NCBI GenBank assembly: GCA_035547755.1
Contig: DASZUG010000014.1
Coordinates: forward strand, 1 to 64,000
Length of the DNA stretch: 64,000 nt
Source of the DNA: Mesorhizobium_L sp035547755
GTDB taxonomy: Bacteria; Pseudomonadota; Alphaproteobacteria; Rhizobiales; Rhizobiaceae
Direction: 5' to 3'
The position numbers and the translations under genes were made by a program. A model generated the notes under the pieces. The model was not told the DNA's origin. It saw nothing but the letters and a program-made list of their open reading frames with translations, and searched no databases. Positions 56,119 through 63,225 of this stretch are shown one piece after another (positions within the stretch are counted from its first letter, which is position 1; every line of letters begins with the position of its first letter).

Positions 56119-56484
56119 ATGCCCAAGCAATGTTTCGGCGGATCGCATGTGCCGCTTTCGCCGGCCGTCAGGGCGGGTGACTTCGTTTATGTGTCGGGGC
56201 AGGTGCCGGTCAAAAGCGACGGGGCTGTGATCGCCGGCGGCATCGCGGAACAGACCGAGCAGGTGCTCTCAAACGTCAAGGCGGCGCTGGCGCTCGCTGG
56301 CTGCGCGATGGAAGATGTGGTGAAGACCACCGTCTATCTCGAAGACGCTCGCGATTTCGGAGCGTTCAACGCCGTCTACGCCAGGCATTTCCCGAAGGAG
56401 CCGCCGGCGCGCACGACGGTGGAAGCGCGCCTGATGATCGATATCAAGATCGAGGTGGACGCGATCGCATACCGCCCCGTCTGA
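56119..56484 (+). CDS. RidA family enamine/imine deaminase
   Basis: A 121-residue RidA/YjgF-family protein. GDFVYVSGQVPV, the central NVKAALALAGCAMEDVVKTTVYL and the end with PARTTVEARLM (conserved Arg) are typical. RidA proteins hydrolyse reactive 2-aminoacrylate-type intermediates made by PLP dehydratases. ATG 56119 is used; a TTG directly in front is possible. GGGGAGA precedes it. It is divergent from the PLP-enzyme operon and 39 bases before the amidohydrolase gene, so these are probably one pathway. Confidence 0.93.
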   Translation: MPKQCFGGSHVPLSPAVRAGDFVYVSGQVPVKSDGAVIAGGIAEQTEQVLSNVKAALALAGCAMEDVVKTTVYLEDARDFGAFNAVYARHFPKEPPARTTVEARLMIDIKIEVDAIAYRPV

Positions 56485-56523
56485 TATAATCTGTCGGCTG
56501 CCAATCTTTCCGAAAGGACAGGG

Positions 56524-57762
56524 ATGTCATTCGATCTTCTGGTGAAGGGCGGGCGCGTCGTCGATCCGGCGGCCGGCGTCGACGCCATCCGCGACGTCGC
56601 GTTCGAGGACGGCCGGGTCGTGGCGCTTGACGATGAAATCCCAGGGGACAGGGCGCGGCAGGTCGTCGATGCAAGAGGCGCGATCGTAACGCCCGGCCTT
56701 ATCGATCTTCACAGCCATGTCTATTGGGGCGGAACCTCGCTCGGCGTCGATGCGGACCGGCTCGCGGCTTCGAGCGGCACCACCACCTATGTCGATGCAG
56801 GCAGCGCCGGGGCCGGCAATTTCCTCGGCTTCCGCTCGCATGTGATCGAGCGGTCGAAGGTCCGCATCCTCGCCTATCTGAACATCTCCTTTGCCGGCAT
56901 CTTCGGCTTTTCGAACCGTGTCATGGTCGGCGAATGCGGCGATCTCAGACTATGCGACACGGTCGAGGCCGTGGCCGCCGCCCGCGAGCATTCCGATCTC
57001 ATCGTGGGGGTCAAGGTCCGGTCCGGCCGCATCGCGGGGGGAAACCGCGGCATCGCGCCGGTGGACCTCGCCATCGAAGCTGCCGACCGTCTCCAATTGC
57101 CGGTCATGGCCCATATAGACGAGCCGCCTCCGGGCCGTCTCGAAGTCCTCGGCCGGTTGCGCCGGGGCGATATCCTCACTCATTGCTTCCGTCCTTTCCC
57201 CAACGCCCCGGTCAATGGCGCCGGCCAGATCAGGGCCGACGTCATCGAGGCGCGGGAGCGCGGCATCGTCTTCGATATCGGACACGGCATGGGGTCATTC
57301 GACTTTGAAGTGGCGCGCCGTATGCTCGCGGAAGGCTTCGCGCCCGATGTCATCAGCTCCGACGTGCACCTTTTCAGCGTCGAGGGGCCGGCATTCGATC
57401 TTCTTGTATGCATGTCGAAGCTGCTGACGCTCGGCCTGCCCTTCGGCGATGTGATCCGTGCGGCCACGCAACGGCCCGCGCAGGCGATCGCACGCAGCGA
57501 TCTCGGCACATTGGCAGTCGGCTCTCCCGCGGACGCGGCGCTGCTCGAGCTTCGGTCGGGAGAGTTCCACTACCGCGATTCGAGCGGCCAGACCCTCGTC
57601 GGGAAAGAACGGCTGGTTTCGCGCGGCATCGTGGCCAAGGGAAAATGGTGGCCGAACGGCGACGACCACACGGGCGATCTCCAGGTCAGCCCGAAAGATC
57701 CGAAACGGACGCACACCGATATCGCCTGCGCCCATTTCGGATGCTGCCACGGGTCCCATTGA
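56524..57762 (+). CDS. Amidohydrolase/deacetylase family metallohydrolase
   Basis: A 412-residue amidohydrolase of the dihydroorotase-like / deacetylase subgroup. Metal-site motifs are LHSHVYWGG near 62 (His-x-His), VGVKVRSGR (likely carboxylated Lys), MAHIDEPP, LTHCFRPF, and SSDVHLF (Asp). The N-terminal part LLVKGGRVVDPAAG forms the beta-sandwich. Such proteins cleave N-acyl amino acids or cyclic amides. With the D-amino-acid enzyme and RidA close by, release of a D-amino acid from an acyl or cyclic precursor is plausible. The C-terminus ends in a His/Cys-rich tail (AHFGCCHGSH), which is unusual. Confidence 0.88.
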   Translation: MSFDLLVKGGRVVDPAAGVDAIRDVAFEDGRVVALDDEIPGDRARQVVDARGAIVTPGLIDLHSHVYWGGTSLGVDADRLAASSGTTTYVDAGSAGAGNFLGFRSHVIERSKVRILAYLNISFAGIFGFSNRVMVGECGDLRLCDTVEAVAAAREHSDLIVGVKVRSGRIAGGNRGIAPVDLAIEAADRLQLPVMAHIDEPPPGRLEVLGRLRRGDILTHCFRPFPNAPVNGAGQIRADVIEARERGIVFDIGHGMGSFDFEVARRMLAEGFAPDVISSDVHLFSVEGPAFDLLVCMSKLLTLGLPFGDVIRAATQRPAQAIARSDLGTLAVGSPADAALLELRSGEFHYRDSSGQTLVGKERLVSRGIVAKGKWWPNGDDHTGDLQVSPKDPKRTHTDIACAHFGCCHGSH

Positions 57763-58097
57763 GTGAATTTTATCAGCGGACCCTTGCGCCGCGTCCACGC
57801 CAGCTTTCGGTTGACCGTCAAGGGGGGCGCGTTTGAGCGGCGAGTACGACCCTGGCCACGTTGTGTCATATCAACCTTGTGGCGTTTGCGCCATAATACC
57901 GCGTGGCAAACGGGGATCAGATGGACCGCCTTACGTCGTTGGCGCACTGGGCTGCATGACGTGCCATTTTTTGTTGAAATTAAAATCTCCTTATCCAAAT
58001 AGATGGTCTAAGGAAAAATAACAGATTGGAAAATTTCCCACGAAGCCAAAATTTTGATAAAATTTCTCGGCATAAAGGGGGAACGGGGCGGTGTGTT
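57763..58097. other. Gene-free gap at the left edge of the small insert
   Basis: 335 bases. The first part is GC-rich, the last 100 bases are AT-rich and probably carry the promoter of the DUF5678-like gene. It holds the left copy of a 26-base direct repeat (57876-57901). A minus-strand open frame here overlaps the amidohydrolase end and is not supported. Confidence 0.5.
57876..57901. repeat. 26-base direct repeat, left copy
   Basis: CTTGTGGCGTTTGCGCCATA+ATACCG. It contains the inverted repeat TGGCG-TTTG-CGCCA. The right copy at 59190-59215 differs at one base and has the same orientation. The two copies flank the DUF5678-like, retropepsin and pseudogene segment. Confidence 0.75.
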
Positions 58098-58355
58098 ATG
58101 GAAATTGTGGTGAGCAGCAGCCAATTTGAAAAGGAAATTGAGACCTACAATAAGAAGCTTCCAGAGCTTCTTAACGAGGTTGGCCGCTTCATTCTTATCA
58201 AAGGCGATGAGGTGGTGAGCACCTATGACACGTACAATGATGCTGTAAAGGCCGGTTACGAGCGCTTCAAGCTTGAACCATTTTTCGTGAAGCAAATAGC
58301 TCCCACTGAGAAAATCCATTTTTTCACACGTGATTTCAACACGGTATGCCATTAA
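58098..58355 (+). CDS. DUF5678-like small protein
   Basis: An 85-residue soluble protein. The core LPELLNEVGRFILIKGDEVV, then STYDTYNDAVKAGYERF, then PFFVKQIAPTEKIHFF, resembles DUF5678 proteins, whose function is unknown. ATG 58098 is used since the conserved part starts after it; the longer frame upstream is AT-rich leader. It overlaps the aspartyl-protease gene by ten bases. Base composition is lower in GC than the surrounding catabolic genes, which suggests recent arrival. Confidence 0.75.
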   Translation: MEIVVSSSQFEKEIETYNKKLPELLNEVGRFILIKGDEVVSTYDTYNDAVKAGYERFKLEPFFVKQIAPTEKIHFFTRDFNTVCH

Positions 58356-58792
58356 TTACGGTTCCTATCCACGCGAGTAATGGCCCTATTGTCAGCGCCT
58401 CGGTCGGCGTAAGCATTCCACGTGCACAGGCAATCATAGCAACAGGAAATCAACCTCCGGCTCCTGTAAGCGGCCTTTTCCTTTTGGACACAGGCGCCAG
58501 CACCACATGTGTGGACGCCACGTTGATTCAGAATCTGAGTCTTCCGCTCATTGGGAAAGCCATGATGGCGACCCCATCGACCGGGAGCATTCCTGTAATT
58601 TGTGATCAATATGATGCAGCGGTTTACATACCAGGCAACACGCCGGATGGAATTCTGATTATTCCAGCGCTTCCTCTCGTCGCCGTCAGTTTGGCCGCTC
58701 AGGGTATTCACGGATTGATAGGACGCGATGTATTGGACAGGTGTCAGTTAACATATCACGGTCCCGCTCGAATGGTGACATTGGCACATTAG
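58346..58792 (+). CDS. Retropepsin-like aspartic protease
   Basis: A 148-residue single-domain retroviral-type aspartic protease. The catalytic motif is GLFLLDTGASTTCVD (Asp in DTGAS) near residue 48 and the second family motif is HGLIGRDVLDRCQLTYHG near 125. The active enzyme would be a dimer. There is no signal peptide or membrane anchor. It overlaps the DUF5678-like gene by ten bases, so the pair is translationally linked. A substrate cannot be named; the small partner may be regulator or substrate. Confidence 0.85.
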   Translation: MPLITVPIHASNGPIVSASVGVSIPRAQAIIATGNQPPAPVSGLFLLDTGASTTCVDATLIQNLSLPLIGKAMMATPSTGSIPVICDQYDAAVYIPGNTPDGILIIPALPLVAVSLAAQGIHGLIGRDVLDRCQLTYHGPARMVTLAH

Positions 58793-59180
58793 ACGATTAG
58801 CGACCACCACCTAGGCCCCTCATACCGCACCGATTTCCCATTGTTGCCGGCGAGAGATGATCCAATCGAGCCTTCGATTTCCAGCCTCTGTACCCTCGTC
58901 GGCTCTTGGACGCCTTTGGAACGCAACAGCACGGTTGCGATCTCGTCGGCGGACATTGACCCCTCAGCGGTCCTCATATAGGACGCGATGCGGGCGACGT
59001 TATAACAAGGGTGCAATATCATCACCGCTTCGATATGGTTCGTAGCCTTCTCCGGGCGCTCGCCTCCGGCCTTGTTGTCGAGGATTTTGCCTGCAGCTCG
59101 GAATGAAGTTGTTGCAGAGTGAAGGTGGCTTGGTGTTTGGCTATCTTTGCGTATGGTATGCCAAAAGTAAGGGCTACCGC
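58789..59180 (-). pseudogene. Frameshifted hypothetical gene of a rhizobial family
   Basis: The minus strand reads KHQATFTLQQLHSELQAK in one frame, then from about 59088 continues as KILDNKAGGERPEKATNHIE and AVMILHPCYNVARIA in another, and ends after VQRLEIEGSIGSSLAGNNGK and a stop at 58789. The two frames join at an A-run, GCAAAATCC, where one base appears missing. By memory, intact rhizobial relatives carry a further 25-30 residues after the NVARIA part, so an internal deletion is also likely. No start codon is in place. It ends in a four-base overlap with the protease gene on the other strand. Confidence 0.6.
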
Positions 59181-59189
59181 GTCATTTTG

Positions 59190-59215
59190 CTTGTGGCGTT
59201 CGCGCCATAATACCG
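59190..59215. repeat. 26-base direct repeat, right copy
   Basis: CTTGTGGCGTTCGCGCCATA+ATACCG, one base different from the copy at 57876. It lies just upstream of the pseudogene on the minus strand and 17 bases from the end of the flavin monooxygenase gene. It may be an old promoter/operator element of the pseudogene family or a border of the insert. Confidence 0.75.
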
Positions 59216-59232
59216 GGGGAGGGGCGATCGCA

Positions 59233-61011
59233 TTACCCTGCCGGCGGCCGATAGACCGGCGTGTCGATGCCGGCCCCGCGCGCCTTGATCTGCAGCGCGA
59301 CAAACTTCGAATAGTAACGCGAGAGCGCCAAATTGCCGCCATGGAACCATAGACCTTCCTGCGCGGTCGGCTTCCACATATTGCGCAATTCGCCCTGCCA
59401 TGGGCCGGGATCGCCGCGCGTGCCCGAACCAAGGCCCCAGCAGGGGCCGATCCGATCGGCGACCTCGCGCGAAACGATATGGGCCACCGTTTCGTGCATG
59501 GAATGGTAGCCGATGCAGGCAATGATGGCGTCGGCGGGAATTTCCTCGCCATCTTCCATGAGAACGCCGTTTCGCGTCAGTGACCGAATGCCGCAGCCGC
59601 TCTTGACCCTGATCTTGCCGTCCATGATCAGGTCGCTGGCGCCGACGTCGATGTAATAGCCCGAGCCGGTCCGGTAGGCTTTCATCATCAGGCCGGTCTC
59701 GTCATGGCCGAAATCGAGAAGGAAGCCTGTTTCGCCAAGCTTTCGATAGAAGTCGCTGTCCCGCTCCCTGATGCGGTCGTAGAGGGCCTTCTGTCCTTGC
59801 GGCAGCAAAGCGAACGGCATCGAGGCAGCCAGCGTGTCGGCCTTCTCCGTCGACAGGCCATGCTCCACCGCGCGCTCCGAATAGGCCTCGAAGGCGAGGT
59901 CCATCAGCGTATCGGAACGCACGACCGTGGTCGGCGAACGCTGGATAATGGTGACGTTGGCGCCGGCCTCCCAGAGGTCGACGGCCACGTCATGGCCGGA
60001 ACTCGCAGCGCCGATGACGATGCAATTCTTGCCATGGAAACGGCTTCCGTCGCTGTAGCGGCTGGAGTGCAGGATCTCGCCTTCAAAGAGATCCATGCCC
60101 GGCAGGTCGATCTCCCTCGCGGGTCCGTACGCTCCGGTTGCGAAGACGAGTTGTTTCGGTTTCACGGTGATCCGCTCGCCGGCACGGTCGAGTTCAACTG
60201 TCCACAGGCGCGCGCCGGGGTCGTAGGCGGCCGAAACGCATCTGGTCGATGTCCAGTAGTCGAGCTCCATCACCTTCACGTACATTTCCAGCCAGTCGCC
60301 CATCTTGTCCTTGGGCGTGAAGACCGGCCAGTGCTCGGGGAAGGGGATGTAGGGCAGGTGGTCGTACCAGACGGGGTCGTGCAGGACGAGGGAACGGTAG
60401 CGTCGACGCCACGAATCGCCGGCGCGCTCGTTCTGCTCGACGATCAGGGTCGGCACGTCGAGTTGCTTGAGACGGGCGCCGAGCGCGATGCCGCCCTGAC
60501 CGCCGCCGATGATCAGGCATTCGGGCTGCTGCTTAACGCCAAGCTCCGCCTGATGCCGTTTCCTTGCTTCCGACCAGGTCTCGCGCTGCGGATCGGCCTT
60601 GTGGCGAACGCCGAGTGGGCGTGTTTCGCCTTTCCTCTCGGGGAAGTCCTTCAGTTCCCTGATCGCCGTAAACATCGTCCAGCAGCGGCCATTGCGCAGC
60701 CGCATGATGCCTTCGCAGCGCGCGACGACCGTTTCAAAAGTGAACCAGGCTTCGATCGTGTCGCCGAGGGCGGCAGGTTCGCCGGAAATGCGCCAGTTCG
60801 CAGGAGCGGCGGAAGACAGCGTCGCTTGCAGCATGTCGACTATCGCGGATCGTCCCTCCATGGTCTTTATGTTCCAGGTGAAGGCGAGCAGATCGCGCCA
60901 GTAGGAATCTTCGAGGAAGAAGCCGGCAACCGCGCCCGGGCTCTCGGTGAGGGCATTTGAAAACCCGGCAAGCCAGTCATTGGCGATCTTGGATGGTGCG
61001 GCGTTCAGCAT
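59233..61011 (-). CDS. Flavin-dependent monooxygenase with N-terminal SnoaL-like domain
   Basis: A 592-residue two-domain protein. Residues about 10-125 are NTF2/SnoaL-like (PGAVAGFFLEDSYWRDLLAF onward). The rest is a class B FMO/BVMO-like oxygenase: FAD motif CLIIGGGQGGIALGARL near 172, NADPH motif CIVIGAASSGHDVAVDLWEAG near 335 (shown in full at 21 residues only in parts: GAASSGHDVA), and IIACIGYHS near the C-terminus. The layout resembles YUCCA-like indole-pyruvate or small-molecule monooxygenases. It lies after the RpiR regulator on the same strand and belongs to the catabolic region; the substrate is unknown. Confidence 0.88.
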   Translation of the reverse strand: MLNAAPSKIANDWLAGFSNALTESPGAVAGFFLEDSYWRDLLAFTWNIKTMEGRSAIVDMLQATLSSAAPANWRISGEPAALGDTIEAWFTFETVVARCEGIMRLRNGRCWTMFTAIRELKDFPERKGETRPLGVRHKADPQRETWSEARKRHQAELGVKQQPECLIIGGGQGGIALGARLKQLDVPTLIVEQNERAGDSWRRRYRSLVLHDPVWYDHLPYIPFPEHWPVFTPKDKMGDWLEMYVKVMELDYWTSTRCVSAAYDPGARLWTVELDRAGERITVKPKQLVFATGAYGPAREIDLPGMDLFEGEILHSSRYSDGSRFHGKNCIVIGAASSGHDVAVDLWEAGANVTIIQRSPTTVVRSDTLMDLAFEAYSERAVEHGLSTEKADTLAASMPFALLPQGQKALYDRIRERDSDFYRKLGETGFLLDFGHDETGLMMKAYRTGSGYYIDVGASDLIMDGKIRVKSGCGIRSLTRNGVLMEDGEEIPADAIIACIGYHSMHETVAHIVSREVADRIGPCWGLGSGTRGDPGPWQGELRNMWKPTAQEGLWFHGGNLALSRYYSKFVALQIKARGAGIDTPVYRPPAG

Positions 61012-61092
61012 TGGCCGGTCTCCCTGCTCTTCGATACGAGGGCGTCTCCGCCGCCGAACAGGAAGGCTCTCGCGCCTCTGTCGGGCGGCGCG

Positions 61093-62025
61093 TCAGTCGC
61101 CCAGCGGTTCCATTTCCTTGCCGGCGCGATGGCTCAGCACATTGTATTTGATGCGCCGCAGCGTCTCGCGTGCGGGCGTGCCCAGCTTGTAGCCTGTCGC
61201 CACCGACAGAAGGTCGAGGATGGCGAGGAAGGCGAAGCGCGAGGCGGTGGGTTTCAGCGTATCGGGATATTCAGGGATGGCGACGGCAAGAGCGATATCG
61301 CAGGCACGCGCAAGTTCCGTGTCAGGGGCCGTTATGCATACCGCCTTGGCGCGGTAATGCTTGGCAAGCTCGACGGCCTCGACCACCTCGCGCGTGCGCC
61401 CGGTGCCGGAAATCGCGATGACGAGATCGCCGGGCTTGAGGGTCGAGGCGATCATCCGCATGAGATAAGGATCATTGTACGCGGTGACGGATAGTCCATA
61501 ACGGAAGAGCCGGTATTGCGCTTCCTGGGCCAATGCGGAGGCGCTGCCGCCCAGGCCGAAAACGACGATCTGGCGGGCGTTCGCCACGAGCTGGGCCGCG
61601 CCGTCGAGGGCGGTGGAAGGAAGCTGCCGTTCCGCCTCCTGAAGGGCATGCCGGGCCTCGTCGAACACCGCGCTCCAGAACGGCATCCCTTTGTCGTCGG
61701 CCACGACCTTTTCCGGCCGCGCCAGATAAAGCGCGCCGACGACAAGGCTCTGCGCCAGCTTGAGCTTGAAATCGCGTACGCCGTCGCAGCCGATGGCGCG
61801 ACAGAAGCGCGTCACCGTGGGTTCGCTTACCCGCGCCCTCTGCGCCAGGACGGCGTTCGAGGCGTCGACCGCGAATTTGACATCGTCGAGCACGACATCG
61901 GCAACCCTGCGCTCGGCCGGCCGCAAATCTCCATAAGTGTCGCGCACGATGGAAATGATATCGGGGATGCGCTTCGGTCCGATCTGGACCTCTTCCCGGC
62001 CCGTTCCCGCTTCTCCGTCGATCAT
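61093..62025 (-). CDS. MurR/RpiR family transcriptional regulator
   Basis: A 310-residue regulator. An N-terminal HTH_6 domain (about 20-95; LRPAERRVADVVLDD, then VSEPTVTRFCRAIGCDG) binds DNA, and a SIS domain (about 140-280; IVVFGLGGSASALAQEAQYR, then GDLVIAISGTGRTREVVEA) binds a phosphosugar or related ligand. ATG 62025 is chosen because GGAGG lies eight bases before it; the longer open frame is not used. Palindromes starting TGTARGAAA occur in the two divergent promoter regions of this catabolic block (55981 and 62235) and are the likely operators. Confidence 0.92.
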   Translation of the reverse strand: MIDGEAGTGREEVQIGPKRIPDIISIVRDTYGDLRPAERRVADVVLDDVKFAVDASNAVLAQRARVSEPTVTRFCRAIGCDGVRDFKLKLAQSLVVGALYLARPEKVVADDKGMPFWSAVFDEARHALQEAERQLPSTALDGAAQLVANARQIVVFGLGGSASALAQEAQYRLFRYGLSVTAYNDPYLMRMIASTLKPGDLVIAISGTGRTREVVEAVELAKHYRAKAVCITAPDTELARACDIALAVAIPEYPDTLKPTASRFAFLAILDLLSVATGYKLGTPARETLRRIKYNVLSHRAGKEMEPLGD

Positions 62026-62394
62026 GGGGGCATCCTCCAGCATCATCGCTTCATGACAACCGGATTGTCGCGACTTTCGTGCGCGGCCGGCAGCCAGCAT
62101 GCCTTTTAGTGGACGCCAGGACTTTCGCCCAGTCATGAGCAGCATCCCGCCTGCCGCCGTGGTGATCGCCCGGCTGCGTGTCGTCTGGAGTTGTATTTTT
62201 TTCGGCCTCGAATACGGAACGCATGGTCAAATCATGTAGGAAACCTACACGTGTGGCAAGTACAATATTGCGCGGATTTCCTTGTTTTCGGCGATCGTTC
62301 CGGACGTAAACAGGCGCCCGTCACATGAGCTTGACAGCCAGGTAGGATAGTTACAAACTCCTTTGAGAACATAAAAGTGGGATGGGTGCGGTCG
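62026..62394. promoter_or_regulatory. Divergent promoter region of the regulator and the ABC transporter
   Basis: 369 bases between the MurR/RpiR gene (minus) and the ABC transporter genes (plus). The first 180 bases are GC-rich without a gene. A palindrome TGTAGGAAACCTACA lies at 62235-62249, with a possible -10-like TACAAT just after it (62261). The last 100 bases before the ATPase gene are AT-richer. No small gene or riboswitch is evident. Confidence 0.6.
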
Positions 62395-63213
62395 ATGGCG
62401 AGCGGGAGTTTGAAAACGACCAAACTTGCCGTCCGCGCCGCCGGAAAGGTCTATAGGACGGCCTCTGGCGATCTGACCGCCATAGAGGATTGCAGCCTCG
62501 ATATCCGCGAAAGCGAAATTGTTTCGATCGTCGGTCCCTCAGGTTGCGGCAAGACCACGCTCCTCTGGTCCATGTCCGGGCTGCACAATCTGACGAGCGG
62601 AGAAGTTCGGCTGGACGGCGCGCTCATAACCGGTCCCCATCCGCAGATCGGCATCGTCTTTCAGGAAGCGAACCTTCTGCCCTGGCGCGACCTGGATGCC
62701 AATATCCGCTTTCCCTTCGAGATCAAGCGCCAGAAACCGGATATGGATTGGATCGGCCATCTGTTGCGCCGCGTCGGACTGGAGGGCTTCGGGGCGAAGT
62801 TTCCCCGGGAACTTTCGGGCGGCATGCAGCAGCGCGCCGCGATCGTGCGTGCGCTCGCCCTCAAGCCCTCCGTGCTTCTCATGGACGAGCCGTTCGGTGC
62901 ACTCGACAATTTCACCCGGGAGGAAATGAATCGGCTCGTCGAGGAGATCTGGCTCGATACGCGCAAGACGATCATCTTCATCACCCATTCCATCGAAGAA
63001 GCGATCGTCCTCTCCGATCGCGTCATCGTGCTTTCGCCGCGGCCGGGCCGGGTCGCGCGGGAATTCGACATCCCCTTCCCGCGCCCACGCTCGCCGGAGA
63101 TCATGGCGACGCGGGAGGTGTTCGATCTCACCAATTCGATCAAGGCGGAGATCGTCGGCAAGCAGAAAAGCCTGGCCGGCCGGCAGGCGGCCGAGCCGCA
63201 GCACGCAGTGTGA
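62395..63213 (+). CDS. ABC transporter ATP-binding protein, NitT/TauT/SsuB type
   Basis: About 272 residues. Walker A GPSGCGKTTL, Q-loop FQEANLLPWRDL, signature LSGGMQQRAAIVRAL, Walker B VLLMDEPFGALD and the switch His in ITHSIEEA are all in place. LLPWRDLDANI and MDEPFGALD are characteristic of the nitrate/sulfonate/taurine group, importers of small organic anions, amines or thiamine precursors. ATG 62395 is preferred; GTG 62377 would add six residues. Twelve bases separate it from the permease gene. The substrate-binding protein is not in the window. Confidence 0.92.
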   Translation: MASGSLKTTKLAVRAAGKVYRTASGDLTAIEDCSLDIRESEIVSIVGPSGCGKTTLLWSMSGLHNLTSGEVRLDGALITGPHPQIGIVFQEANLLPWRDLDANIRFPFEIKRQKPDMDWIGHLLRRVGLEGFGAKFPRELSGGMQQRAAIVRALALKPSVLLMDEPFGALDNFTREEMNRLVEEIWLDTRKTIIFITHSIEEAIVLSDRVIVLSPRPGRVAREFDIPFPRPRSPEIMATREVFDLTNSIKAEIVGKQKSLAGRQAAEPQHAV

Positions 63214-63225
63214 GGACGACGCAAA

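Noticed and set aside
57570..57998. Minus-strand frame with a VLWRKRHK stretch resembling the one near the pseudogene at 59.2 kb
   Set aside because: The likeness comes from translating the shared 26-base direct repeat; the rest overlaps the amidohydrolase end and shows no family.
59084..59088. Programmed -1 frameshift in the hypothetical minus-strand gene
   Set aside because: The site is a short A-run without a canonical slippery heptamer, and the gene also lacks a start and seems internally deleted; decay explains it better.
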